This document shows, piece after piece, positions 45,077 through 54,671 of a stretch of 64,000 nt of DNA. The notes below the pieces were generated by a model. The model worked only from the letters and a program-made list of their open reading frames with translations. It was not told where the DNA came from and made no database searches. Position numbers and translations under genes: made by a program. Positions within the stretch are counted from its first letter, which is position 1. Each line of letters starts with the position of its first letter. Origin of the DNA: an uncultured Mediterraneibacter sp. (GTDB lineage: Bacteria > Bacillota > Clostridia > Lachnospirales > Lachnospiraceae); contig CALWLJ010000007.1 of the NCBI GenBank assembly GCA_944381495.1, positions 62,001-126,000 on the forward strand, read 5' to 3'.

Positions 45077-48000
45077 ATGCCAAATAACAATGAACAACAA
45101 TATCAACCGTTAACATTTGATGCGATCAAGATCGGCCTGGCTTCACCGGAAAAGATCCTGGAGTGGTCAAGGGGCGAGGTTACCAAGCCGGAAACCATCA
45201 ACTACAGGACGTTAAAGCCTGAAAAAGACGGACTTTTCTGCGAGAGAATCTTCGGACCCAGCAAAGACTGGGAATGTCACTGTGGAAAATATAAGAAGAT
45301 CCGTTATAAAGGGGTTATCTGTGACCGGTGCGGTGTGGAAGTTACAAAGTCCAGTGTACGCCGTGAGCGTATGGGACATATTGCGCTGGCAGCGCCGGTA
45401 TCCCATATCTGGTATTTCAAGGGGATTCCCAGCCGTATGGGTCTGATCCTTGATATCTCTCCGAGAACACTGGAGAGAGTGCTGTATTTCGCATCTTATA
45501 TTGTTCTGGATAAGGGAGAGACAGATCTGATGAATAAGCAGATTCTGTCAGAAGCAGAGTATCAGGAGCAGAGAGAAAAATGGGGCAGCGGTGCCTTCCG
45601 TGTAGGAATGGGCGCCGAGGCCATCAAGGAGCTCTTGGAAGCAATCGATCTGGACAAAGAATACGAGGAACTTCAGGCTGCCCTTGAAAATGCATCCGGA
45701 CAGAAGCGGGCAAGGATCGTAAAACGTCTGGAGGTTGTTGAGGCATTCCGTGAATCCGGAAACAGACCTGAATGGATGATCCTGACAGCGATTCCTGTAA
45801 TTCCGCCGGATCTGCGGCCGATGGTTCAGCTGGACGGAGGACGTTTTGCAACATCCGATCTGAATGATCTTTACAGAAGGATCATTAACAGAAATAACCG
45901 TCTGAAAAGGCTGTTGGAGCTTGGAGCGCCGGATATCATCGTTCGAAACGAGAAGCGTATGCTTCAGGAGGCGGTAGATGCTCTGATTGATAACGGCCGC
46001 CGCGGTCGTCCGGTCACAGGTCCTGGAAACAGAGCTCTGAAGTCTCTGTCCGATATGCTGAAGGGTAAATCCGGACGTTTCCGTCAGAACCTTCTTGGAA
46101 AGCGTGTCGATTATTCCGGACGTTCTGTTATCGTCGTCGGACCGGAACTGAAGATTTATCAGTGCGGTCTGCCGAAAGAGATGGCAATCGAGCTGTTTAA
46201 GCCGTTTGTTATGAAAGAGCTTGTAGCAAATGGTATAGCGCACAACATAAAGAATGCAAAGAAAATGGTTGAGAGACTTCAGCCGGAAGTATGGGATGTC
46301 CTTGAGGAGGTCATCAAAGAGCATCCGGTTATGCTGAACCGTGCCCCCACGCTTCACAGACTTGGTATCCAGGCTTTTGAACCGATCCTTGTAGAAGGTA
46401 AGGCAATCAAGCTGCATCCCCTTGTTTGTACGGCGTACAATGCGGACTTCGACGGAGACCAGATGGCTGTCCATGTGCCGCTATCACAGGAGGCGCAGGC
46501 AGAGTGCCGTTTCCTCCTTCTCTCACCGAACAACCTGCTGAAACCGTCTGACGGAGGTCCGGTTGCGGTTCCTTCTCAGGATATGGTCCTTGGTATCTAT
46601 TACCTGACTCAGGTAAGACCGGGAGCAAAGGGCGAAGGCATGTTCTTTAAGAGTGTAAGCGAGGCAATCCTTGCTTATGAGAACGGATATATTACACTTC
46701 ATTCTCAGATCAAGGTACGTGTTTCAAAGACTATGCCGGACGGCACTGTGAAGACAGGAACCATTGATGCGACGCTGGGAAGACTGCTCTTTAACGAGAT
46801 CATTCCGCAGGATCTGGGATTTGTTGACAGAGAAGTGCCGGGAAATGAACTCCGGATGGAGATTGATTTCCATGTTGGAAAGAAACAGTTAAAACAGATT
46901 CTTGAAAAAGTTATCAATACACATGGCGCAACGCAGACGGCAGAAGTGCTTGACGATGTAAAATCCATCGGTTATAAGTTCTCCACAAGAGCAGCCATGA
47001 CCGTATCAATTTCAGATATGACTGTGCCGCCGCAGAAACCTCAGATGATCGAGGAAGCGCAGAATACGGTAGACAGGATCACAAAGAACTATAAACGTGG
47101 TCTTATTACCGAAGAAGAGCGTTATAAAGAAGTTGTTGAGACATGGAAGGCAACCGACGACAAGCTGACAGAGGCTCTGCTTTCCGGACTGGATAAATAT
47201 AATAATATCTTCATGATGGCTGATTCCGGAGCCCGTGGATCTGACAAGCAGATCAAACAGCTCGCAGGTATGCGTGGTCTGATGGCTGATACCACAGGTC
47301 GTACGATCGAGCTGCCGATCAAGTCCAATTTCCGTGAAGGTCTGGATGTACTGGAGTACTTCATGTCCGCTCATGGTGCACGTAAGGGTCTGTCCGATAC
47401 GGCTCTTCGTACAGCCGATTCCGGATACCTGACAAGACGTCTGGTAGATGTTTCCCAGCAGCTGATCATTCATGATGCAGACTGTGTGGGACCGGATGAT
47501 GAGATTCCGGGTATGTATGTACACGCGTTCATGGATGCGAACGAAGAGATCGAAAGTCTCCAGGATCGTATCACAGGACGTTTCTCCTGCGAGGATATTA
47601 AGGACAGCGAGGGTAATGTGATCGTAAAGGCTAACCATATGATCACACCGCATCGCGCTGAGCGCGTCATTAAGAAGGGCGTGGACGAGAATGGCAATCC
47701 GATCGAGAAAGTCAAGATCCGTACGATCCTTACCTGCCGCTGCAAGAATGGTGTATGTGCGAAGTGCTACGGCGCAAACATGGCAACCGGCGAGGTTGTT
47801 CAGGTCGGCGAGGCAGTAGGTATTGTGGCTGCTCAGTCTATCGGTGAGCCGGGTACACAGCTTACCATGCGTACGTTCCATACCGGTGGAGTTGCCGGCG
47901 ATGATATTACACAGGGTCTTCCCCGTGTCGAGGAGCTTTTCGAGGCAAGAAAGCCGAAGGGACTTGCTATCATCACAGAGTTTGCCGGTCGTGCAACGAT

Positions 48001-48838
48001 CAGTGATACGAAGAAGAAACGTGAAGTTATTGTTACAAATGAAGAGACAGGCGAATCAAAAGCATATCTCATTCCTTACGGATCCAGGATCAAAATCCAG
48101 GATGGAGACATGCTCAATGCCGGCGATGAGCTTACAGAAGGTAGCGTGAATCCTCACGATATCCTTAAGATCAAAGGTCTCCGTGCAGTTCAGGACTACA
48201 TGCTCCGTGAGGTTCAGCGTGTATATCGTCTGCAGGGTGTTGATATCAATGATAAGCATATCGAGGTCATTGTTCGTCAGATGCTGAAGAAAGTCCGTGT
48301 GGAGGAGAAGGGTGATTCCGAATTCCTTCCGGGAACAATGGTAGATGTACTGGAGTTCGAGGACGTGAACAAGAAGCTTGAGGCAGAAGGGCTCAGCCCG
48401 GCTACCGGCGAGCAGATCATGCTTGGTATTACAAAGGCTTCTCTGGCAACAGATTCCTTCCTCTCCGCCGCATCCTTCCAGGAGACAACAAAGGTACTGA
48501 CAGAAGCCGCTATCAACGGAAAAGTCGATCATCTGATCGGTCTGAAAGAAAATGTTATCATCGGTAAACATATTCCGGCTGGTACGGGTATGAAGAAATA
48601 TCGGGATGTCCGACTCAATACGGATGTTCAGATGGACGATGAGATTGATCTTGATGATGAGATCAGTTTTGATGATGAGCCTGATGATACTGCTCCGGAC
48701 AATATTTCGGAGGCAGAAGCTGCTGATGAAAACAGCTCCGCAGAAGTTGGAACAGATACAGCAGGCATAAACAACGAAGAATCTGAGGCTGAAATGCCAG
48801 AGGACACAACGGCAGAAACTTCAGATGAGAATGAATAA
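45077..48838 (+). CDS. rpoC: DNA-directed RNA polymerase beta' subunit
   Basis: 1253 residues. N-terminal zinc site [19 protein letters not shown], catalytic magnesium loop NADFDGDQM, second zinc site [13 protein letters not shown], and trigger-loop region [16 protein letters not shown]. The last 70 residues form an acidic extension rich in Asp, Glu, Thr and Ser, absent from short homologues. AGGAGG in the rpoB 3' end serves the start. Confidence 0.99.
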   Translation: MPNNNEQQYQPLTFDAIKIGLASPEKILEWSRGEVTKPETINYRTLKPEKDGLFCERIFGPSKDWECHCGKYKKIRYKGVICDRCGVEVTKSSVRRERMGHIALAAPVSHIWYFKGIPSRMGLILDISPRTLERVLYFASYIVLDKGETDLMNKQILSEAEYQEQREKWGSGAFRVGMGAEAIKELLEAIDLDKEYEELQAALENASGQKRARIVKRLEVVEAFRESGNRPEWMILTAIPVIPPDLRPMVQLDGGRFATSDLNDLYRRIINRNNRLKRLLELGAPDIIVRNEKRMLQEAVDALIDNGRRGRPVTGPGNRALKSLSDMLKGKSGRFRQNLLGKRVDYSGRSVIVVGPELKIYQCGLPKEMAIELFKPFVMKELVANGIAHNIKNAKKMVERLQPEVWDVLEEVIKEHPVMLNRAPTLHRLGIQAFEPILVEGKAIKLHPLVCTAYNADFDGDQMAVHVPLSQEAQAECRFLLLSPNNLLKPSDGGPVAVPSQDMVLGIYYLTQVRPGAKGEGMFFKSVSEAILAYENGYITLHSQIKVRVSKTMPDGTVKTGTIDATLGRLLFNEIIPQDLGFVDREVPGNELRMEIDFHVGKKQLKQILEKVINTHGATQTAEVLDDVKSIGYKFSTRAAMTVSISDMTVPPQKPQMIEEAQNTVDRITKNYKRGLITEEERYKEVVETWKATDDKLTEALLSGLDKYNNIFMMADSGARGSDKQIKQLAGMRGLMADTTGRTIELPIKSNFREGLDVLEYFMSAHGARKGLSDTALRTADSGYLTRRLVDVSQQLIIHDADCVGPDDEIPGMYVHAFMDANEEIESLQDRITGRFSCEDIKDSEGNVIVKANHMITPHRAERVIKKGVDENGNPIEKVKIRTILTCRCKNGVCAKCYGANMATGEVVQVGEAVGIVAAQSIGEPGTQLTMRTFHTGGVAGDDITQGLPRVEELFEARKPKGLAIITEFAGRATISDTKKKREVIVTNEETGESKAYLIPYGSRIKIQDGDMLNAGDELTEGSVNPHDILKIKGLRAVQDYMLREVQRVYRLQGVDINDKHIEVIVRQMLKKVRVEEKGDSEFLPGTMVDVLEFEDVNKKLEAEGLSPATGEQIMLGITKASLATDSFLSAASFQETTKVLTEAAINGKVDHLIGLKENVIIGKHIPAGTGMKKYRDVRLNTDVQMDDEIDLDDEISFDDEPDDTAPDNISEAEAADENSSAEVGTDTAGINNEESEAEMPEDTTAETSDENE

Positions 48839-48847
48839 TGAATAAAT

Positions 48848-48900
48848 AAAAAAGTTCCTCCGCGAAAGCGGAGGAGCTTTTTTTCGCGGAGGAACTTTTT
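48848..48900. terminator. Three-armed terminator after rpoC
   Basis: Arm 1 AAGTTCCTCCGC (48852-48863) can pair with arm 2 GCGGAGGAGCTT (48868-48879, GAAA loop, then T7) or with arm 3 CGCGGAGGAACTTTTT (48885-48900). Arm 3 is the better match. A-runs on the left make it work for the minus-strand gene too. Confidence 0.85.
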
Positions 48901-48994
48901 GATATTATGTTTAAGAGGATTATTCAATGAACCATCTGAAAATAATATACGGATTACGATATTCTGCTGATTCATGAATAACAAATACCTGTTA

Positions 48995-49138
48995 TCAGTC
49001 AAATAGAGAGATACCGTGCCGGACAGTCCGGACAATCTTTTTGATGATCATATAGGGAAGACTGATCAGTATGTACAATGTTGAAAATACACCGGCAGCG
49101 CCGCCGATAATCATAAGAATAATAAGTCCAATGTTCAT
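48995..49138 (-). CDS. 47-residue membrane peptide downstream of Kdp-like pair
   Basis: Frame from ATG at 49138 to TGA at 48995. Residues 3-30 are hydrophobic (IGLIILMIIGGAAGVFS, LYILISLPYMI) and are followed by a basic end (KKIVRTVRHGISLFD), so a single-pass or hairpin membrane peptide with cytoplasmic tail by the positive-inside rule. AAAGGAG is about 11 nt upstream and a promoter (TTTACA, 18 bp, TATAAA; 49198-49169) precedes it. I do not recognise the family; the position after the response regulator suggests a link to it. Confidence 0.65.
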   Translation of the reverse strand: MNIGLIILMIIGGAAGVFSTLYILISLPYMIIKKIVRTVRHGISLFD

Positions 49139-49168
49139 TTAAGCCTACACTCCTTTGCATCATATCCA

Positions 49169-49198
49169 TTTATAACAGAAAATACAATCTGTTGTAAA
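49169..49198 (-). promoter_or_regulatory. Promoter of the 47-residue membrane peptide
   Basis: On the minus strand TTTACA (49198-49193), 18-bp spacer, TATAAA (49174-49169), 31 nt before the start codon. The wider gap 49139-49298 also holds a direct repeat TTAGCAC (49261 and 49272). Confidence 0.55.
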
Positions 49199-49298
49199 TC
49201 AAAATTCCAAAACTAATTCTATCGCAAAAAAAGATTGAAAGGAATGTCTGCAAAAGGATTTTAGCACTTTCTTAGCACTGCAAAATGGCGTAAGAGGA

Positions 49299-50006
49299 TC
49301 ACTCTTCTTCGTCTTCAGCCATCCGGTAACCGACTCCCACTTCTGTAAAAATATAGTTGGGCTGTGCCGGATCAATCTCAATTTTCCTGCGGATATTCGC
49401 CATGTTGACCCGTAGGATTTTGTTATCATTATCCGCGTAGGGCCCCCAGACATTAGAGAGAATGGAGGCATATGTTATTACTTTCCCGGAATTCTGGGCA
49501 AGATAGGCAACAATTTTATATTCAATAGGAGTCAGATGAATTTCACTCCCGTGAATCGTCAGCCTCCGTTTTGAAAAATCAAGAATCATCTCTCCATGGC
49601 GGTATGGACGGATATAAAAAGTGTTGTCCGTTCTGAGCCGGTTGCTGTGACGCAGGGATGCACGTATTCTGGCAAGCAGTTCGGACGTCCCGAACGGTTT
49701 CGTAATATAATCGTCAGCTCCCAGGTCGAGAGATGCTACCTTTTCTTTCTCAGCTGTCCGTGCAGAAATAACGATGATCGGCGTACTCGTCCATGTCCGG
49801 ACCTCCTGGATCACATGATCGCCGTCTATATCCGGAAGACCCAGATCAAGAAGGATAATGTCAGGACACTGGGATCGAATCAGCTCCAGCCCCTGCGTGC
49901 CGTTGTCGGCACATATCACCCGATAATCATGGCGTTTCAAGATTTTTTCCATAAAAGTCTGTATATTTTTTTCATCCTCAATGATAAGAACAGAAAATTT
50001 CGGCAT
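49299..50006 (-). CDS. OmpR-family response regulator (KdpE-like)
   Basis: 235 residues. Receiver domain 1-115 with phosphoacceptor Asp54 (DIILLDLGLPDIDGD) and Lys in DYITKPFGTSELLARI; winged helix from about 130 with LTPIEYKIVAYLAQNSGKVITYASILSNVWGP and NILRVNMANIRRKIE-like recognition region. Encoded 3 nt after the sensor kinase stop. KdpE of other bacteria switches on the high-affinity potassium transporter; no kdpFABC genes are in the window, so targets lie elsewhere or are different. Confidence 0.92.
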   Translation of the reverse strand: MPKFSVLIIEDEKNIQTFMEKILKRHDYRVICADNGTQGLELIRSQCPDIILLDLGLPDIDGDHVIQEVRTWTSTPIIVISARTAEKEKVASLDLGADDYITKPFGTSELLARIRASLRHSNRLRTDNTFYIRPYRHGEMILDFSKRRLTIHGSEIHLTPIEYKIVAYLAQNSGKVITYASILSNVWGPYADNDNKILRVNMANIRRKIEIDPAQPNYIFTEVGVGYRMAEDEEE

Positions 50007-50009
50007 ATC

Positions 50010-51107
50010 TTATTGCTCCTTTTCTTTGGGAAGAGTAAACGTAAATTCAGCGCCCGGATTTCTGTTGCAGACGCCTATATGACCTCCATGAGCCTGGATA
50101 ATCGTCTTACAAATCGAAAGGCCGATTCCGATACCTCTATGTCCGTCAGAAGTCTCTGAGGCTGTCTGCTGTCCTTCAAAGATGTAAGGAATCATTTTTT
50201 CATCCACACCGGAACCATAATCACGTATCTTGAATGATACATCGTCTTCGGACTCTGAGATGAACAGATCTACCGGTTCGGTGCTGCCCGAATGAATACA
50301 GGCGTTTTCCACAAGATTGATGATTACCTGTTCAATCAGTGTAGGGTCCATTGGCAGCATGAGAAAATCATTTGGCATAGACACCCTTACTTTCAGACCT
50401 GGCAGACGTTTTCGAAGCCGCTGGAGAGCTTCGGAAACAACTTCTTCTACCACCTCAGATGATTTGTGAACCTTGTCTTCTGTATTCGATCGGATTCTGG
50501 TAACTGTGAGAAGGTTTTCAACCATGTTCAGAAGCCATTCAGAATCCTCTTTTATATTTTCAACCAGTTCCGTCCGTTCCGCCTCTGTCAGCTCCCTGTA
50601 ATTCTCAAGGTAGGAGGAAGATGAACCGATGATCCCTGTAAGTGGTGTACGGAGGTCATGAGAAACTGCCCGGAGCAGATTAGCCCTTAGCTTCTCTTTA
50701 TCTGCCTCTGCCAGTTCCTTTTCTCTTTCCTGGACAGCCATGGTCTGTCTGTGCAGTCTGGTAGTAATCGTTCCGGTTATAAGGGAAATCGTGAGCATTC
50801 CTATAAAAGTAACAGGATAACCAGCCAGAGAAAAGTTGAACTTGAAATATGGATACGAAAAAAAATAATTTACCGCGAAGACACAGAAAATGGACGAAAC
50901 GATTCCGTAAATATATTCGTCCGTTCTCATTGATATGAGAATCAGCGCCAGAATATATATAACGGTAATATTGGCCGGATTTTTGTTGCCAAGATAGAAA
51001 AATCCGAAAGAAATCGCAGTTGCACCCACCAGAGTCAGTGCGGTAAATAAAATATTTGTAACGGTTTTCTTTTTCATGGCATTAAAATATGTTTTCATAA
51101 ATAACAT
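50010..51107 (-). CDS. Sensor histidine kinase with DUF4118 (KdpD C-terminal type)
   Basis: 365 residues from ATG 51107, which overlaps the stop of a four-codon frame (TAATG). Four membrane segments at about 17-115 form the DUF4118 sensor of KdpD (NITVIYILALILIS; VNYFFSYPYFKFNF). Phosphoacceptor His150 in AVSHDLRTPLTGI, N box NLVENACIHS, G boxes DYGSGVD and GIGIGLSICKTII. The N-terminal KdpD and USP domains of full-length KdpD are missing, so the protein is the truncated form frequent in Clostridia. No good ribosome site lies just before the ATG. Confidence 0.9.
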   Translation of the reverse strand: MLFMKTYFNAMKKKTVTNILFTALTLVGATAISFGFFYLGNKNPANITVIYILALILISMRTDEYIYGIVSSIFCVFAVNYFFSYPYFKFNFSLAGYPVTFIGMLTISLITGTITTRLHRQTMAVQEREKELAEADKEKLRANLLRAVSHDLRTPLTGIIGSSSSYLENYRELTEAERTELVENIKEDSEWLLNMVENLLTVTRIRSNTEDKVHKSSEVVEEVVSEALQRLRKRLPGLKVRVSMPNDFLMLPMDPTLIEQVIINLVENACIHSGSTEPVDLFISESEDDVSFKIRDYGSGVDEKMIPYIFEGQQTASETSDGHRGIGIGLSICKTIIQAHGGHIGVCNRNPGAEFTFTLPKEKEQ

Positions 51108-51121
51108 TAGGAGAGCAGCAT
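51107..51121 (-). other. Four-codon frame joining prs and the kinase by TAATG overlaps
   Basis: Reading the minus strand, the prs stop TAA shares its last A with ATG at 51121; this encodes Met-Leu-Leu-Ser and stops with TAA whose last A begins the kinase ATG at 51107. GGGGAG in the prs end lies 8 nt before the mini-frame. The same bases form a GGAGCAG/CTGCTCTCC hairpin that could mask the start. Confidence 0.5.
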
Positions 51122-52305
51122 TAAATCTGCTCCCCGTTTTTGTATTTTCTCAATACATTCTGTATTCTCTCATTTGGACTCAGGATAGAACTGATCGAGC
51201 CGTCATGATTCAGTGTATCAATGATCAAAGCGATATATTTGCTCATATCACAGCTGATATAGTAGGGCTTGGAAAGCAGTTCCGGTGTCTGATAGATCAG
51301 GTTAGTTGTCAGGATACCACTGATCAATCCTTCTTCATAAGCCTTATCAAACTTGTCTAACCCATTAGTAAACAGACCAAAAGTAGCTGCAGCAAAAATA
51401 CGTTTTGCTTTTCTGCTCTTTAACTCGGCAGCTACCTCAAGAATACTGTCGCCTGATGAAATCATGTCATCGATAATGATAACATCTTTCCCTTCTACAG
51501 AACTTCCGAGAAATTCATGTGCCACAATAGGATTTCTTCCATCCACGATCCTTGTATAATCACGGCGTTTGTAGAACATACCCATATCAAGGCCAAGTAC
51601 GTTAGCCAGATAAATTGCGCGGTTTGTTCCTCCTTCATCCGGGCTGATCGCCATCATGTGAGCACTGTCAATCTTAAGGTCGCTGACATTGCGGAGCAGC
51701 CCCTTGATAAACTGATAGGTAGGAGAAACTGTTTCAAAGCCACTGAGTGGAATTGCATTCTGAACTCTTGGATCATGAGCATCAAAAGTAATGATATTTT
51801 CAACTCCCATGCGTACAAGCTCCTGTAATGCAAGAGCGCAGTCCAGAGATTCACGGGAACTTCTTTTGTGCTGACGGCTCTCATAGAGGAATGGCATGAT
51901 GACGTTGATACGCCTTCCTTTGCCTCCGACAGCAGCGATGATCCTCTTCAGATTCTGGAAATGATCATCCGGAGACATATGATTGACCTGCCCTGTCAGA
52001 GAGTATGTGACATTGTAGTTGCAGACATCAACCATGAGATACAGGTCTTTTCCGCGGACAGATTCTTTCAGGATACCCTTTGCCTCACCGGAACCGAATC
52101 TCGGTACATCTGCGTTGATAAGAAAAGTATCCTTTTCATATCCGGAGAAAGCGATATCATCCCGATACTGGTGTGCACTTTCGTGGCGCCATTTTACAAG
52201 ATAGTCATCCACTTTTTTTCCGAGTTCCTCGCAGCCGGAGAGAGCAATCAGCCCCAGGCTTCCAACTGGAATATTCTCTAAGATTCTTTCTGTTCGACGT
52301 AACAT
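51121..52305 (-). CDS. prs: Ribose-phosphate pyrophosphokinase, long divergent form
   Basis: 394 residues, about 75 longer than the common enzyme. Two phosphoribosyltransferase-like halves are seen: INVIMPFLYESRQHKRSSRE corresponds to the flexible loop and ribose-5-phosphate region, ITFDAHDPRVQNAI to the pyrophosphate site, and VIIIDDMISSGDSILE to the PRPP loop (canonical enzymes have DDMIDTGGT). It would make PRPP for nucleotide, His and Trp synthesis. Start 52305 has GGGAGG upstream and lies 28 bp inside the dnaI-like gene. Function is likely but the loop differences leave some doubt. Confidence 0.87.
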   Translation of the reverse strand: MLRRTERILENIPVGSLGLIALSGCEELGKKVDDYLVKWRHESAHQYRDDIAFSGYEKDTFLINADVPRFGSGEAKGILKESVRGKDLYLMVDVCNYNVTYSLTGQVNHMSPDDHFQNLKRIIAAVGGKGRRINVIMPFLYESRQHKRSSRESLDCALALQELVRMGVENIITFDAHDPRVQNAIPLSGFETVSPTYQFIKGLLRNVSDLKIDSAHMMAISPDEGGTNRAIYLANVLGLDMGMFYKRRDYTRIVDGRNPIVAHEFLGSSVEGKDVIIIDDMISSGDSILEVAAELKSRKAKRIFAAATFGLFTNGLDKFDKAYEEGLISGILTTNLIYQTPELLSKPYYISCDMSKYIALIIDTLNHDGSISSILSPNERIQNVLRKYKNGEQI

Positions 52306-53300
52306 GAATTATCCTCCCTGTGTTTTAATTTGAGCTTGATACGTATATCATCACCGATTACTTTCAACAGGGTATAATTGCTTGTGATTCTGGAAAAGGC
52401 CCGTTCTGTATACAGATCGGCGATAGAGTCCAGAGAGAGATTTGTTGAAATAATCGTTGATTTCTTCTGAAGCAGCCTTTCGTTAATACATGTAAAAAAC
52501 TGAGATGAAATAAAACTATTGATATATTCGGTACCCAGATCATCAATAATCAAAAGGTCGCAGCTTAAAATATACTCGCTCATGTTCTTAGAGTCAACAT
52601 CTTTTTTATCAAAGGCATTTTTGGCAAGTACATTAAACAGTCGCGGTGCAGAAAAATACAGGACAGAATACTCCTTTTTTATAATTTCACGGGCAATGCA
52701 GGTGGAAAGATAGGTCTTTCCTACGCCCACGTCTCCATAAAAAAGAAGATTCCTGAAATCCTTCCCGAAAGTGTCTACGAATTCCTGGCAGATCCTCAGA
52801 GTTTCCTTCATCATGTCTCTGGGAGAACGACCGCTTTTATCACAGCGGCCGGAAGGATACAGATCCAGCCGAAAGTTTTCAAAGGATGCATCAGAAGTAA
52901 ACTGGCTGATGTTAGACTGATCATACAGCATCTGTATGATTGCTTTTTTAAAGCAGTGGCATTTTTCATGGCCAATATAACCGGTATCCTTACAGTCGGG
53001 GCAGTCGTAAACCGGCTCCAGATAATCTGCAGGAAAACCTGCGGATGTTAAGAGTTTCTGTTTACTGCTCCGAAGAATTGCCAGCTCTTCTTTTAAAGAT
53101 GCAACTGCTTTTGTGTCACCATTCAGAAGCTTTTTCCCATACTGGACAGAAAGGATGGAAATCGATTCGTCTAAAGTCTTAAATTCGGGAAGCTTCTTAT
53201 ACACTTCTTCATACCGGGCAGTCTGGATATTGTGATTTCTGAGCTGCTTCTTCTCGTACTCCCGCATGATCGCATAATATTGTGAATTTTTAAGCCCCAT
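52278..53300 (-). CDS. DnaI/DnaC-like helicase loader ATPase
   Basis: 340 residues. N-terminal part with a zinc-like CPDCKDTGYIGHEKCHC cluster (about 118-134) as in DnaI-type loaders; AAA+ domain with Walker A GDVGVGKTYLS, Walker B LLIIDDLGTEYIN and sensor I ISTNLS. It would load the replicative helicase at the origin or at restart forks together with DnaD. It is preceded by AAAGGAGC and follows the dnaD gene by 26 nt; its 3' end overlaps prs. Confidence 0.9.
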   Translation of the reverse strand: MGLKNSQYYAIMREYEKKQLRNHNIQTARYEEVYKKLPEFKTLDESISILSVQYGKKLLNGDTKAVASLKEELAILRSSKQKLLTSAGFPADYLEPVYDCPDCKDTGYIGHEKCHCFKKAIIQMLYDQSNISQFTSDASFENFRLDLYPSGRCDKSGRSPRDMMKETLRICQEFVDTFGKDFRNLLFYGDVGVGKTYLSTCIAREIIKKEYSVLYFSAPRLFNVLAKNAFDKKDVDSKNMSEYILSCDLLIIDDLGTEYINSFISSQFFTCINERLLQKKSTIISTNLSLDSIADLYTERAFSRITSNYTLLKVIGDDIRIKLKLKHREDNSCYVEQKES

Positions 53301-53326
53301 TGGAATCCGCTCCTTTGATAAAATAA

Positions 53327-54448
53327 TTAATTACTGTTCAACAGCTGTTCTTCAAGAGCATCCATATCGTATCTGCGGCGCTCGAAATTGTTCATATTTT
53401 TCGCGCCATTCTTTGCCTTAACGATACTTTTTCTGGCAGACTTTTCTTTCTGATAGGCCTCGTCCAGTATTGAAATATCGTTAAGATGGCGGATGTTATT
53501 CTGACGCCATTTTGTCAGAATGGTATCCGCATATTCAAAACTTGGCTGATGAGTAGCAGAGATTGTCCTCCTGCAGGCCTCCTGGATGATCTCGGCGGAA
53601 AATCCATAATCCTCCACCCATTTTTTAATAAAAACCAGTTCTGAAGAAGCTGGACCGCGGTTTTTAATGCCGAATGCATTGAGAACCGCATAACAGTTCC
53701 GGTTGTAGAGAGCGGACGATTCCTTTGCCTGAGAAACGGTGCTGATGCCCTCCTCAACCCATGAAAAGGCTACTTTCTGTATATAGTGCATACTTTTGTG
53801 ACCGTTTTCCACGCAGGATTCAATCAGATATTCGATCAAGTCAGCCGACATATGAAGTGTGTCGTAAAAGTAAGTGATAGCATCCACGTCGGAGCGGCTG
53901 AGTGTTTTCCCAAGATACTGTTCCGCGATAAAAAGGAGTGACTTCAGCTCTTTCTGTGCGCGGAAAGCATCCATAGGAGCTGCGCTCTGTGCTGCCTGCA
54001 TGACTGCGCTGCCTCTGAGTGCAGAAGCCGATGTATTGCCTGGCGCTTCCGGGCCAGAATGCTCCTCAGCCGGTGATGATCCGGTTGCGGGATTATGTGC
54101 TTCCGCATGAAGTTCATCTGCTGCAGTTTCAGAAGAAGCAGTCTGACCGAGAGCTGTCTTCTGAAGCTCCAGGCCGGCAATACGGCCTTCTGCATCGTAT
54201 TCGAGCCGGAGAAGTCCTATGGACTCCCAGTACCGGAATGCGCGCAGAATATCCTTTTCTGTATTGTTGAGAGAATCTGCGATACTGGACACCGTAATAC
54301 TGGAACTGGGGTCGCCCAGATGACGAAGAAGGAAAAGATAAACTTTTACAAATTCCCCATTCGCTTCGGCCATATAGTTATCGATAAATTCGTTCGGAAG
54401 AAGAGTCGCATTTGCCTGAAATCTATTTTTTAATGTTAATGTCTTCAT
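53327..54448 (-). CDS. DnaD domain replication protein
   Basis: 373 residues from ATG 54448. N-terminal winged helix (FIDNYMAEANGEFVKVYLFLLRHLGDPSSSITVSSIAD; about 18-90), a variable Ala/Pro/Ser-rich linker (about 105-160), and two DnaD C-terminal domains with the YYDTLHMSADLIEYLIESC-like and WVEDYGFSAEIIQEACRRT elements; the second carries the YxxxIL-W motif (YADTILTKWRQNNI). DnaD helps recruit the helicase loader in initiation and replication restart. The 5' region contains a DnaA-box cluster. Confidence 0.92.
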   Translation of the reverse strand: MKTLTLKNRFQANATLLPNEFIDNYMAEANGEFVKVYLFLLRHLGDPSSSITVSSIADSLNNTEKDILRAFRYWESIGLLRLEYDAEGRIAGLELQKTALGQTASSETAADELHAEAHNPATGSSPAEEHSGPEAPGNTSASALRGSAVMQAAQSAAPMDAFRAQKELKSLLFIAEQYLGKTLSRSDVDAITYFYDTLHMSADLIEYLIESCVENGHKSMHYIQKVAFSWVEEGISTVSQAKESSALYNRNCYAVLNAFGIKNRGPASSELVFIKKWVEDYGFSAEIIQEACRRTISATHQPSFEYADTILTKWRQNNIRHLNDISILDEAYQKEKSARKSIVKAKNGAKNMNNFERRRYDMDALEEQLLNSN

Positions 54449-54557
54449 AAAATTAATCCCGCCCACTTTCTCTGTTCGTGCTTATGTTATACTTCAATAA
54501 TATATCATCATCTGGTTCTCTTAAAAAGCACTTTTTCGTGGGTAAATCCGGCTTTTT

Positions 54558-54631
54558 TGTAGATAACTATGTGTAGAAAATGTGGATAACCTGTGGAAAA
54601 CGTGAATAACTTCCGGTTTTAATGTGGAAAA
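54558..54631. promoter_or_regulatory. Cluster of DnaA-box-like sites upstream of dnaD
   Basis: Reading the plus strand: TGTAGATAA (54558), TGTAGAAAA (54572), TGTGGATAA (54581, perfect complement of TTATCCACA), TGTGGAAAA (54592), CGTGAATAA (54601) and TGTGGAAAA (54623). Six sites in 74 bp, all in one orientation, three of them fitting TTWTNCACA exactly. They lie between the murC stop and the dnaD start. Confidence 0.7.
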
Positions 54632-54671
54632 GTGCCTCTTTTCTATGCCGGAAACCTGACAGGGAACCCTG

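Noticed and set aside
48901-48994. Search for a further small gene between rpoC terminator and the 47-residue peptide
   Set aside because: No frame with start, ribosome site and reasonable length.
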